Positions 7,680 through 15,193 of a DNA stretch of 17,617 nt are shown here, one piece after another. The position numbers were made by a program, and so were the translations under genes. The notes under the pieces were generated by a model. That model saw nothing but the letters and a program-made list of their open reading frames with translations. It made no database searches and had not been told where the DNA came from. The stretch lies in the NCBI GenBank assembly GCA_023435265.1, contig JAEYRZ010000209.1, positions 1-17,617 of the forward strand, in the 5' to 3' direction. This DNA is from Pseudomonadota bacterium. Lineage in GTDB: Bacteria; Desulfobacterota; Desulfobacteria; Desulfobacterales; Desulfosarcinaceae. Each line of letters starts with the position of its first letter. Positions within the stretch are counted from its first letter, which is position 1.

Positions 7680-8408
7680 TCAGCCCGTTTTGATGGCACC
7701 GAAAGCGGCGAAACAGGAATTCTTGTGTAGAATTTCCACCCGCCCGAACCCCACTTTGCGCAAAAGTTCGATTTGATAGGTGAGCGGCCGTGGCGAATCT
7801 TCCTTGTCGATATAGTCAAAGACCTTGTCCCGGTAAGCCGCTCCGCCGACAGAACAGAGATAATCCCCGTACCGGTTCCACATCAGCGATTGGACGGGAT
7901 CGGTTTCATGCGCGACCAGATCGGTGATCCATACACCGCCGCCGGGCGCGGTCAGGCGGTAGATTTTTCGAAATGTCGATTCCCAGTCCCGATCGTCGCG
8001 CAGATGGTGCAAGACCGCCGCCGCCAGGATGACATGGTAATGTTGCTCGGGCAGATCGATGTCCCGGAAATCGCCGCGAAATATCCTGATCCGGCCGCTG
8101 TTGACTTCCGAGATGCGCTTCTCCGCTTTTTGCAGCATCGGCAGGCTGAGGTCGACAAGGTCGCAATCGAAAGGCGAAGTGTAGTGCGACAGTTTTATGG
8201 TGTTGTTGCCCGCGCCGCAGCCGACATCCAGAACGTTTTCGATCCTGCGCGTCGAATGAAAGGCGGCCTGCGTGATCAACTCCATGGCCAGGGGTGCGTC
8301 AACAGTGGCGGTCTGCCCGGTTTCGAGATTGGAAAACCGTTCGACATCCTGATCGAATCGGCGCCGGATGTCATCGACCGATGATTTGAGTTCAAGCCGG
8401 GTGGTCAT
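7680..8408 (-). CDS. Class I SAM-dependent methyltransferase
   Basis: This 242-residue protein has a Rossmann-type methyltransferase core. Motif I is NVLDVGCGAGNN (about 58-69), which binds the S-adenosylmethionine carboxypropyl group. An acidic residue in DLVDLSLPML (about 83-92) would contact the ribose. GDFRDIDLP matches the adenine-contact region, and LAAAVLHHLRDD is motif IV, followed by a PGGGVWITDL strand typical of the Methyltransf_11/25 families. The N-terminal 40 residues are charged and helical. The acceptor cannot be told from sequence. It lies 43 bases downstream of the aldo/keto reductase on the same strand, so the two are probably cotranscribed. The ribosome binding site is weak. 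Confidence 0.85.
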   Translation of the reverse strand: MTTRLELKSSVDDIRRRFDQDVERFSNLETGQTATVDAPLAMELITQAAFHSTRRIENVLDVGCGAGNNTIKLSHYTSPFDCDLVDLSLPMLQKAEKRISEVNSGRIRIFRGDFRDIDLPEQHYHVILAAAVLHHLRDDRDWESTFRKIYRLTAPGGGVWITDLVAHETDPVQSLMWNRYGDYLCSVGGAAYRDKVFDYIDKEDSPRPLTYQIELLRKVGFGRVEILHKNSCFAAFGAIKTG

Positions 8409-8451
8409 CGTTTCATCATCCGAGGTTCAGAATTGCTTCACGGCGACGGGA

Positions 8452-9510
8452 TCATGGCGTTTTCTGCGGCGCATCCGGAAGGTCACAGCCGATCGGGCGG
8501 CCCTCGATCGGGTAGGCCGGGTCCGTGTACTGCGGTATGGCGGTCGTCCCAGGCCGCACCAGGGCATCGACGGCGGCTTCGTCGGCCGCGTCCGGAACGA
8601 TTTCCAGGGCGCGGAAATAAGATTGCCACTGTTCGAGGGTGCGCGGACCGGCGATCAAACCGGTGATCGTCGGGTTGGCCAGGATCCAGGCGGCGGCGAA
8701 AGCGGCGAGGTCGACGCCTTTGGAATCACAATGGGCCTTGAGGCGTGCGGCGGCCTCCAGGTTGGCGGGATGCAGTTCGGTCTGGTGGATGCGCTTGTCT
8801 CCGGACGCACCCCGGCTGTCCGCCGGCGCCTCCCGCCCCGGAGGGTACTTGCCGGTGAGCACGCCGCGGGCCAGGGGGCTGTAGGCCACCGCGCCGATGC
8901 CGAGGGCGGCGCAGGCCGGCAGGAGTTCCACCTCGGCCGAGCGGTTCAGCGCGTGGTAGTACAATTGGCACACCACCGGGCGGTCGATCCCCAGGGCATC
9001 GCACAGGGCGCAGATGCGGGCCAGGCGCCAGGCCCGGTGGTTGGACACTCCGAAGTAGCGGATCTTACCGGCGCGGACGAGATCGGCCACTGCGCGGACG
9101 GTCTCCTCCAGGGGGGTCTGCGGATCTTCCTTGTGCAGGTATTGGATGTCGATGGTTTCCACGCCGAGGCGCTTGAGGGACCGTTCGGTCGCCTCGAAGA
9201 TCCAGCGGCGCGACAGGCCGCGCATGTTCGGCCCGTCCCCCATCGGATTGGCCAGTTTGGTCGCCAGGATCCAGTCGAAGCGGCGGCCGCGGACGAGCCG
9301 GCCGACGATTTCCTCCGAGGCGCCGGCGTCGTAGGCGTCGGCGGTGTCGATGAAGTTGACCCCCCGGTCCTGCGCGTCGCCGATGATGCGTTCGGCTTCC
9401 GCAGCCGAAGCACGCCCGCCGAACATCATCGTGCCCAGCACGATTCGGGAAACCGAAAGTCCCGAGCGCCCGAGGCGTCGGATCTGCATGTCTTTGCTTG
9501 GTGGCGCCAA
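8452..9510 (-). CDS. Aldo/keto reductase, NAD(P)H-dependent oxidoreductase
   Basis: The 352-residue protein is an aldo/keto reductase TIM barrel with the full catalytic tetrad: D55 and Y60 (NFIDTADAY), K85 (ILATK) and H126 (QYLHKED). The start LGRSGLSVSRIVLGTMMFGG and the C-terminal NPTITGLIAGPRTLEQ cofactor-binding segment match the YajO/Tas-like branch. It would reduce an aldehyde or ketone in the cytoplasm; the substrate is not predictable. I chose the TTG at 9510 because GGAGG lies 5 bases upstream of it. The first ATG (9489) lacks a ribosome binding site but would also leave the fold complete. It is divergent from the GntR regulator, so it could share control with that operon, but this is not shown. 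Confidence 0.9.
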   Translation of the reverse strand: MAPPSKDMQIRRLGRSGLSVSRIVLGTMMFGGRASAAEAERIIGDAQDRGVNFIDTADAYDAGASEEIVGRLVRGRRFDWILATKLANPMGDGPNMRGLSRRWIFEATERSLKRLGVETIDIQYLHKEDPQTPLEETVRAVADLVRAGKIRYFGVSNHRAWRLARICALCDALGIDRPVVCQLYYHALNRSAEVELLPACAALGIGAVAYSPLARGVLTGKYPPGREAPADSRGASGDKRIHQTELHPANLEAAARLKAHCDSKGVDLAAFAAAWILANPTITGLIAGPRTLEQWQSYFRALEIVPDAADEAAVDALVRPGTTAIPQYTDPAYPIEGRPIGCDLPDAPQKTP

Positions 9511-9560
9511 AGTTGCCTCCGTTCACTCATTCTCTTGCGGCAAGGAGATGTCCTGGTGGA

Positions 9561-9590
9561 GCAATAGCCCTTCCGACAGACCCTTGTCAA
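9561..9590 (-). promoter_or_regulatory. Candidate promoter for the aldo/keto reductase transcript
   Basis: On the minus strand a perfect TTGACA (-35, 9590-9585) is followed after 18 bases by TATTGC (-10, 9566-9561). The reductase start lies about 50 bases beyond. The -35 is exact but the -10 matches the sigma-70 consensus at only about half its positions. Confidence 0.4.
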
Positions 9591-9672
9591 TGTGTATCCC
9601 GACAACCGCAAAAGCAAAAGAGAAGGGCACAAGGGGAGAAATTCCGCCGACCCCGGGGCATTTATTATGAGA

Positions 9673-9703
9673 ATTCAGGAAACTGCCTGAATGCGATTTT
9701 TTT
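9673..9703 (+). promoter_or_regulatory. Palindrome with T-run just upstream of the gntR -35 box
   Basis: ATTCAGG (9673-9679) and CCTGAAT (9686-9692) are perfect 7-bp inverted arms around AAACTG, with seven Ts at 9697-9703, four bases past the stem. It looks like an intrinsic terminator, but no plus-strand gene precedes it. It ends next to the TTGACG box, so it could instead be a second protein-binding site or a barrier to readthrough. Confidence 0.3.
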
Positions 9704-9704
9704 C

Positions 9705-9734
9705 TTGACGCCAAGCGAAACGGGGAACTATTAA
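9705..9734 (+). promoter_or_regulatory. Candidate sigma-70 promoter of the gntR operon
   Basis: TTGACG (9705-9710) matches five of six -35 positions. After 18 bases comes TATTAA (9729-9734), a partial -10 match. Transcription would begin near 9741, at the edge of the palindrome described next, leaving a leader of about 215 bases before gntR. Confidence 0.45.
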
Positions 9735-9742
9735 ACAGCATG

Positions 9743-9762
9743 TTTGTATAAGAATATACAAA
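9743..9762. promoter_or_regulatory. Perfect 8+8 bp palindrome, probable operator of the adjacent GntR regulator
   Basis: TTTGTATA and TATACAAA are exact inverted copies separated by AGAA. The site starts about 9 bases after the candidate -10 box, covering the predicted start of transcription, where a bound dimer would block RNA polymerase. GntR-type operators commonly contain GT...AC half-sites, and both arms here contain GTATA/TATAC. The distance between GT and AC (10 bases) is wider than in typical HutC-subfamily operators, so assignment to this regulator is inference from position and symmetry. Confidence 0.5.
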
Positions 9763-9799
9763 GTAGTCCAATCGGGCTCGACTCCGAAATCCTGACTGG

Positions 9800-9939
9800 C
9801 AGGCTGTTGAAAAACGCGCATCGAGCCGCCAGGCAAGGCGCGCGGCTTTCAAAAAGCGCAGCAGACACGCTGCATGTGAGCATTTTTAAAGCCGCGCAAC
9901 ACAGCATCACGGCTTGAGGCGAAGTTTCTAAACAGCCTG
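9800..9939. mobile_element. 140-bp MITE-like hairpin element with CAGGCTGTT ends
   Basis: The element begins CAGGCTGTT (9800-9808) and ends AACAGCCTG (9931-9939), perfect 9-bp terminal inverted repeats, with AAAC/GTTT matching just inside. The halves stay complementary inwards: GCGCGGCTTT (9840-9849) pairs exactly with AAAGCCGCGC (9888-9897), and GCAGC (9858-9862) with GCTGC (9869-9873) around a 6-base loop. The whole would fold as one long hairpin. It encodes no protein, and no clear target-site duplication is visible. Repeats beginning CAGGCTGTTGAAAAA are, as far as I recall, dispersed in many proteobacterial genomes, so a non-autonomous transposable or REP-like repeat is most likely. It lies in the leader of gntR, ending two bases before the ribosome binding site. 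Confidence 0.6.
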
Positions 9940-9956
9940 ATGGAAGGATAAGCGCT

Positions 9957-10775
9957 ATGCTGCCGCCAAAAGGCGTTCCCATGTATCTGAAGGTTGCCGA
10001 GACGATCCGGGAGCGCATCCTTCACTACACCTACACATACGGCGATTGGATCCCGCCGGCGCGCGATATGGCGCAGGAGTTCGGCGTCAGCCTCATTACG
10101 ATCCGCAAAGCCGTGGAGCGCCTGGTTCATGAAGGCTATCTGAGCTCGCGGCAGGGTTCCGGTACGAGGGTCGTATTCCAGGGGCCAAAAAAACTTGAAA
10201 TCAAGATGAGCGGAAATTTCCGCCAGTGGTTCGGTTCAACTTCCGGCAAGAGCCCCAGGCTCAAGGTCGAGATCCTCGAGATGTCTTCATGTTCGCCCCC
10301 GCCGACCATTCAGGCCCTTCTCGGACTGCGGCCGGGTCAGCAAGCCGGTCACATCCGGAGGGTGCGCAGGCATCAGGGGCAGATCGTTTCCTATTATATC
10401 AATTACTTCGACGCGCAATTCCTGGCCGGGTTATCGAAAAAAGCGTTGCTCAAGCAATCGTTCATCGAAGCGTTTCAGGCGGCGGCTCAAATCGTACTCA
10501 CGAAAATGGAACAGCAGGTTGAGGCCATTACCGCCGATATCGACCTGGCGGCGATTCTGGATACCGATTACGGTGCGCCGCTGTTCTTCATCAAGAATAT
10601 CTATTACGCGGGGGAAGACAACCCGACGGTGGTGACCTACATGTACTATCGTGGCGATCGCTACGTCTATCGCGAGGCTTTTCCCCTCTGTACTCCGGCC
10701 GAGGAACGCCGGCCCGGCTGCGGCCAGGCCGGGGAAAGGATCGATCGATGCAATTCGAAGGAAAAAAAGTGCTGA
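9957..10775 (+). CDS. GntR-family transcriptional regulator, HutC/UTRA type
   Basis: The 272-residue protein has an N-terminal winged helix-turn-helix (about residues 8-75: PMYLKVAETIRERIL, then PPARDMAQEFGVSLITIRKAVERLVHEGYLSSRQGSGTRV, shown here in part only by its start and end) of the GntR type. The C-terminal part (about 95-245) resembles a UTRA ligand-binding domain that senses a small metabolite. The start has GGAAGGA upstream. The last 28 bases overlap the HMG-CoA-lyase-like gene, so the regulator is the first gene of the catabolic operon and probably controls it, most likely as a metabolite-released repressor acting at the palindrome at 9743-9762. The effector may be the imported acid or its CoA derivative. 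The C-terminal tail (after about residue 250) is low-complexity and charged, perhaps extended by the overlap. Confidence 0.88.
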   Translation: MLPPKGVPMYLKVAETIRERILHYTYTYGDWIPPARDMAQEFGVSLITIRKAVERLVHEGYLSSRQGSGTRVVFQGPKKLEIKMSGNFRQWFGSTSGKSPRLKVEILEMSSCSPPPTIQALLGLRPGQQAGHIRRVRRHQGQIVSYYINYFDAQFLAGLSKKALLKQSFIEAFQAAAQIVLTKMEQQVEAITADIDLAAILDTDYGAPLFFIKNIYYAGEDNPTVVTYMYYRGDRYVYREAFPLCTPAEERRPGCGQAGERIDRCNSKEKKC

Positions 10776-11683
10776 TCCGCGAAGTCGGACCGCGGGACGG
10801 GTTCCAGTCCTGGCCGGATTTCGTCCCCACCGAACAGAAACTGGAAGTGATCCGGGAGCTGATCGACGCCGGGATCAGAGAGATGGAAACCACTTCTTTT
10901 GTCAGCCCCAAGGCCATCCCCCAGATGCGCGATGCGGCCGAGGTGATGGCCGGCGTGCCCAAGGGAACCTGCGTGCACAGCCCGCTGGTCCCCAACTTCA
11001 AGGGGGCCCAGATGGCCATGGACAGCGGGGCCGACAAAGTGGTGGTGGTGATCTCGGTCAGCGACGCCCATAACCTGGCCAATGTGCGCCGAACGGTGGC
11101 CGAATCGATAGCCGACTTGAACGCCATCTTCGGCCTGGCCGCGGAGCGGGGCAAGCAAGTGATCGGCGCGATGGCGGTGGCTTTCGGCTGTCCTTATCAG
11201 GGAGATGTTCCGCAGGACGATGTCTTCCGCCTCGCAGAGGCTTATATCGCCGGCGGGGCCTCCTCGGTGATCCTGGCCGACACCACGGGCATGGCGACCC
11301 CCTTGCGCATCAAAACGCTGGTCAAGGCGTTTCGCGACCGCTTCCCCGGGACGCCGTTTTCACTGCACCTGCACAACAACAGGGGGACGGCGATGGCCAA
11401 CCTGTATGCCGCCCTGGAGGCCGGTGCCGACACCTTCGACGCCGCCCTGGGCGGAATCGGGGGCTGCCCCAACGTGCCGCTGGCGGCCGGCAATCTCGCC
11501 ACCGAGGATGTCGTCTTCATGCTGGAAGATATGGGCTGCGACACGGGCATCGATCTGATCAAGCTCATCCGGGCGGCCCGTCATCTCGAGGCCGTCCTGG
11601 GCCGCACCCTGCCCGGGCAGGTGATGAAGAGCGGCCCACGCGATCCGAAACTCGCCGCCGCCGTCTGCGGCGTCACCCACTAA
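10748..11683 (+). CDS. HMG-CoA lyase-family (HMGL-like) acyl-CoA lyase
   Basis: This 311-residue TIM-barrel protein belongs to the DRE-TIM/HMGL-like family, which cleaves 3-hydroxy-3-methylacyl-CoA esters by retro-Claisen reaction. Seen residues match the HMG-CoA lyase site: R16-D17 in REVGPRDGFQ, metal ligands H207 and H209 (LHLHNN), catalytic C240 in GGIGGCPN, and N249 in AAGNLATEDV. GCPYQG and LADTTG are also family signatures. Two segments differ from the usual text: HLHNNRG replaces HCHDTYG, and GGCPNVPLAAGN replaces GGCPYAxGASGN, so the true substrate may not be HMG-CoA; citramalyl-CoA or another branched 3-hydroxyacyl-CoA is possible. The next gene is a CoA-transferase that could supply the CoA ester. 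No 2-isopropylmalate-synthase regulatory domain is present. Confidence 0.88.
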   Translation: MQFEGKKVLIREVGPRDGFQSWPDFVPTEQKLEVIRELIDAGIREMETTSFVSPKAIPQMRDAAEVMAGVPKGTCVHSPLVPNFKGAQMAMDSGADKVVVVISVSDAHNLANVRRTVAESIADLNAIFGLAAERGKQVIGAMAVAFGCPYQGDVPQDDVFRLAEAYIAGGASSVILADTTGMATPLRIKTLVKAFRDRFPGTPFSLHLHNNRGTAMANLYAALEAGADTFDAALGGIGGCPNVPLAAGNLATEDVVFMLEDMGCDTGIDLIKLIRAARHLEAVLGRTLPGQVMKSGPRDPKLAAAVCGVTH

Positions 11684-11713
11684 CCTTTTACCAGAAGACA
11701 GGAGCTGCCCGAT

Positions 11714-12907
11714 ATGCCGCTGACCGGTTTGAAAATCCTTGACCTGACCCGGGTGGTATCCGGACCGTTTTGTACGATGCTGCTGGCCGACATGGGGGCG
11801 GATGTCGTCAAGATCGAATCACCGGAAGGAGACCCGTCGCGCTTCACCGGGATTATGGGCACAGGGGAAAACCCGTACTTCGTCAATCTCAACCGCAACA
11901 AGCGCACCATCACGGTGGATATGAAACAGCCCGGCGGCAAGGAGATCGTCCGCCGCCTGGCGCAGGAGGCCGACGTTCTGGTGGAAAATTTTCGTCCCGG
12001 GGTGATGGATCGCCTGCAGCTCGGCTACCGGGATCTCAGTGCTTTGAACCCGTCCCTGGTATACGCCGCCATCAGCGGGTTCGGCAAATCGGGGCCGTAC
12101 AAGGATCGGCCCGCCTTTGACTTCATCGCCCAGGCGATGTCGGGCTTCATGAGCCTCAACGGCAATGAAGATATGCCGCCGCTGAGGGTCGGAATCCCCA
12201 TCAGCGACACCATCGCGGGGCTCTACGCCGCCTTCGGCATTCTGGCTGCGCTGCGGGAGCGGGAGAAAACCGGCAGGGGGCAGGAAATCCAGACCGCCAT
12301 GGTGGACGGGCTGATCAGCATGTTCACTTTTGCTTCCTCGGCCTATTTCGCCACCGGTGCGCTGCCGCCGCGCAACGGCAACGATCACATGGTCGTCTCG
12401 CCCTACGGCCTCTACAACGCCGCCGACGGCCCTGTGGCGATCGCCCCCAGCACGGATAAAAACTGGCTGCAGCTCTGCAGCGCGCTCGGCAGAGACGACC
12501 TGCCCGCCGACCCGCGTTTCGACACCCAGGCCAAACGCCGCCAGAACCGAAAGCAGATCAACGCGATCGTCCAGGACATCATCGCAACGCGCAGCCGCGA
12601 CGAATGGATCGACCTGCTCAACAAGGCCGGGGTTCCCTGCGGGCCGGTGAACAATCTGGCCCAGGTCTTCTCCGATCCCCAGGTTCTGCATCAGGAAATG
12701 GTCATCGAATCGCAACAGCCCGGGGGGCCGGTCAAGATGCCGGGCTTTCCCGTGAAGTTGTCGGCCACACCGGCCCGTTTGAGCCGCCCTTCGCCGCAGC
12801 GCGGCGAGCATACCGTGGAAGTGCTGCGGGAGTTGGGCTTCGGTGCCGAAGAAATCGGGGCGCTGCTCGACAAGCGCGCCGCAATTGCCGGATCCGAAAC
12901 GCGCTGA
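11714..12907 (+). CDS. Family III CoA-transferase (CaiB/BaiF type)
   Basis: The 397-residue protein matches CaiB/BaiF/formyl-CoA transferases in length and motifs. The start LTGLKILDLTRVVSGPFCTMLLADMG (beginning and end only are diagnostic: GLKILDL and LLADMGADVVKIE), ENFRPGVMDRLQLGY, and GFGKSGPY are standard. The catalytic aspartate that forms the acyl-anhydride intermediate is probably D165 in GIPISDTIAG. These enzymes move CoA from one acyl-CoA, often succinyl-CoA or acetyl-CoA, to a free acid in the cytoplasm. It lies 30 bases after the lyase gene with AGGAG upstream of its ATG, and would activate the acid that the lyase cleaves. The acid itself cannot be read from sequence; itaconate, citramalate and methylated succinates or glutarates are candidates from related clusters. 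Confidence 0.92.
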   Translation: MPLTGLKILDLTRVVSGPFCTMLLADMGADVVKIESPEGDPSRFTGIMGTGENPYFVNLNRNKRTITVDMKQPGGKEIVRRLAQEADVLVENFRPGVMDRLQLGYRDLSALNPSLVYAAISGFGKSGPYKDRPAFDFIAQAMSGFMSLNGNEDMPPLRVGIPISDTIAGLYAAFGILAALREREKTGRGQEIQTAMVDGLISMFTFASSAYFATGALPPRNGNDHMVVSPYGLYNAADGPVAIAPSTDKNWLQLCSALGRDDLPADPRFDTQAKRRQNRKQINAIVQDIIATRSRDEWIDLLNKAGVPCGPVNNLAQVFSDPQVLHQEMVIESQQPGGPVKMPGFPVKLSATPARLSRPSPQRGEHTVEVLRELGFGAEEIGALLDKRAAIAGSETR

Positions 12908-12971
12908 AGGCCCGCTGCTGGCTGTTCGGCCGCTTTCACGGCAAGTCGTATGAACAGGGAGGAACTCGAGG

Positions 12972-13862
12972 ATGCAGGGGAAAAAACTGCGTGAACTGCT
13001 CGCCGGACCCGGTATGCTGCGCGTCCCGGGGGCTTTCGACGCCTGGTCGGCGCGGCTGGTGGAGATGGCGGGGTTCGAAGCGGTCTACATGACCGGCTAC
13101 GGCGCTTCCGCCGGTGTTCTCGGCCGGCCCGACATCGGCCTGATGACCATGGCCGAGATGGTGCGGCAGGCCCGCAATATGGCGGCCGCGGTAAAGATAC
13201 CATTGATCGCCGACGCGGACACTGGATATGGTGGAATATTGAATGTCATACGCACGGTGCAGGAATACGAGCGCGCCGGTGTGGCCGCCATCCAGCTCGA
13301 AGATCAGGTTTTTCCCAAACGCTGCGGCCACATGGAAGGCAAGCGGATCATCTCGGCCGACGAGATGATCGCCAAGATCCGGGCCGCGGTGCGGGCGCGG
13401 CGCTCGGAAGACCTGATCATCATCGCGCGTACCGATGCGCGGGCCGTCACCGGCCTCGAGGATGCCGTCTCCCGCGCCGTGCGCTACGGCCAGGCCGGGG
13501 CGGATGTCCTGTTCGTCGAGGCGCCGCGTTCGATCGAGGAAATGGCCCAAATCGTAAACCGGGTCGGCAAGCCGCTGCTGGCCAACATGGTGGAGAAGGG
13601 GAAAACGCCGTTTCTGCCGGCCGACGCGTTGGCGCGCATCGGTTATAAGATGGCCATCTACCCGGTGACGACCCTTTTTGCCGCCACGCGGGCGATGATC
13701 AAGGTTCTGGCGCGGCTCAAGGCCGAGGGCACCACGGAAAACTGCCTGCAGGATCTCGTCGGCTTCGACGAGTTCAACCGCCTGATCGGCGTCGACGCAA
13801 TGCGGGCCCTGGAAAAGGAATTCACGGAGGCCGCCGCCGAAGGAGAACCGGGTCCATGCTGA
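12972..13862 (+). CDS. Isocitrate lyase/PEP mutase-family C-C lyase, 2,3-dimethylmalate lyase-like
   Basis: The 296-residue protein is a PEP-mutase/isocitrate-lyase-superfamily barrel. Metal-site acids are visible in IADADTGYGG (D81, D83) and QLEDQ (E110, D111), and the catalytic Cys is C118 in KRCGHMEGK, the hallmark of lyases rather than mutases. The substrate loop reads LANMVEKGKTPFLP. Methylisocitrate lyases (PrpB) usually have a TEFG segment there, whereas dimethylmalate lyase and petal-death-protein-type enzymes have ExGKTP. Cleavage of 2,3-dimethylmalate to propionate and pyruvate, or of a similar 2-hydroxy diacid, is therefore favoured over methylisocitrate. GGGAGGA (12957-12963) precedes the ATG. 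The last 7 bases overlap the TRAP permease gene. No other methylcitrate-cycle gene is present. Confidence 0.85.
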   Translation: MQGKKLRELLAGPGMLRVPGAFDAWSARLVEMAGFEAVYMTGYGASAGVLGRPDIGLMTMAEMVRQARNMAAAVKIPLIADADTGYGGILNVIRTVQEYERAGVAAIQLEDQVFPKRCGHMEGKRIISADEMIAKIRAAVRARRSEDLIIIARTDARAVTGLEDAVSRAVRYGQAGADVLFVEAPRSIEEMAQIVNRVGKPLLANMVEKGKTPFLPADALARIGYKMAIYPVTTLFAATRAMIKVLARLKAEGTTENCLQDLVGFDEFNRLIGVDAMRALEKEFTEAAAEGEPGPC

Positions 13863-15151
13863 CGCTCTTCATCATCCTGCTGCTGTTGGTGCTCATCGCC
13901 GCCGGCGTGGACATCCTGATCGCGCTCGGCTTGACCGGCGTTCTGGGAATCCTGTTCTTCCGCGGCCCGGCGGCCCTGACGCTGGCCACCACCGCCTTCT
14001 TCGGCCAGGAAACCACCTTCGAGCTGCTGGCGCTGCCCTTGTTCGTGCTGATGGGCAGCATCCTGGCCAAAAGCCCGATCGGCAGCGATCTGTACACCAT
14101 GGCCACCCGCTGGCTTTCGTGGCTGCCCGGCGGACTGGCCATCGCTTCCATCGGCGCTTGCACCGTCTTCGGCGCGGTGAGCGGGGTGAGCGTGGCCGGC
14201 GTGGCGGCCATCGGATCGATGGCGGTGCCGGAGATGCTCAAGCGCGGATACTCGTCCAAAATCGCCGCGGGCTCCGTCGTTTCGGCGGGAGCCCTCTCGA
14301 TGCTCATTCCCCCGAGTGTGCCCTTCATCATCTACAGCGCGATTACCGGCGAATCCATCGCCAAACTGTTCGTCGGCGGGGTCATTCCCGGCCTGGTCAT
14401 GGCCGGGATGCTCAGCCTGTACGTCCTGGTCCGCTGCACGCTTTCGCCCGCACTGGCCTCCCGGGGTTCCGGCACCGAGGTCACCTGGAGAGAACGCTGG
14501 GCGAGCCTGCTGAAGGTATGGCACACGGGCATCCTGATCATCCTGGTGCTCGGATCGATCTACGCCGGAATCGCCACGCCCACGGAAGCCTCGGCCATCG
14601 GCGTGGTGGGGGCCTTCATCGTGGCCAGCCTGGCCTACCGCAGCATCGACCGGCGCCGCCTGCTCGACACCCTCCGCGAAAGCATGCGCATCAGCGTCGC
14701 CATCATGGTCATCATCGGCTGCGCGATGATCTTCGGCTCCTTTCTCAACATGGTCCGCATTCCCGAGATGGTGAGCAATTACCTCACCGGCTTGAACCTG
14801 CATCCGCTGGTGCTGATCCTGACGATCCAGGCGCTGCTGATCGTCGGCGGCATGTTCGTCGACGCCGCCTCGCTGATCGTCATCACCACCCCGATTCTGC
14901 TTCCGCTGGTCAAAGCCCTGGGCTTCGATCCCCTCTGGTACGGCATCGTCCTGGTGATCAACCTGGAATTGGCCGTGGTCACGCCGCCGGTGGGGCTCAA
15001 TCTGTATACCTTGAAGAGCTGCGTGCCGTCGCTGAAGCTGGAGGAGATCATCCAGAGCAGCCTCCCGTTTCTTTTGATTCAACTGCTGTGCCTGCTGTTG
15101 TTCACCCTGTATCCGCCGCTGAGCCTGTGGCTGCCCGGGATGGTGAAATGA
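13856..15151 (+). CDS. dctM: TRAP transporter large permease (DctM)
   Basis: The 431-residue, very hydrophobic protein has about 12-13 membrane helices and fits the DctM/SiaM large subunit. Recognisable segments are LALPLFVLMGSILAKSPIG near the N-terminus, the GAVSGVSVAGVAAIGSMAVPEMLKRGY loop (core SGVSVAGVAAIGS), LIPPSVPFIIY and the second-half repeat TPPVGLNLY. This subunit forms the sodium-driven channel that receives substrate from the periplasmic binding protein. It overlaps the lyase gene by 7 bases, linking uptake and breakdown in one transcript. AAGGAG lies upstream of the ATG. The order M-P-Q differs from the usual P-Q-M order of dicarboxylate TRAP operons. Confidence 0.95.
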   Translation: MLTLFIILLLLVLIAAGVDILIALGLTGVLGILFFRGPAALTLATTAFFGQETTFELLALPLFVLMGSILAKSPIGSDLYTMATRWLSWLPGGLAIASIGACTVFGAVSGVSVAGVAAIGSMAVPEMLKRGYSSKIAAGSVVSAGALSMLIPPSVPFIIYSAITGESIAKLFVGGVIPGLVMAGMLSLYVLVRCTLSPALASRGSGTEVTWRERWASLLKVWHTGILIILVLGSIYAGIATPTEASAIGVVGAFIVASLAYRSIDRRRLLDTLRESMRISVAIMVIIGCAMIFGSFLNMVRIPEMVSNYLTGLNLHPLVLILTIQALLIVGGMFVDAASLIVITTPILLPLVKALGFDPLWYGIVLVINLELAVVTPPVGLNLYTLKSCVPSLKLEEIIQSSLPFLLIQLLCLLLFTLYPPLSLWLPGMVK

Positions 15152-15193
15152 TTGGCCGCCGGGAAAACATACAAGCAAAAGAAGGAGGAACTC

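Larger units (their letters stand above)
9511..9956. other. Divergent control region between the reductase and gntR
   Basis: This 446-base gap has no supported gene. From left to right it holds the reductase's ribosome binding site and candidate promoter, a 7-bp stem-loop with a T-run, a plus-strand -35/-10 pair, a 20-base palindrome likely to be an operator, a 140-base hairpin element, and the gntR ribosome binding site GGAAGGA (9942-9948). The individual sites are listed separately. Confidence 0.6.
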
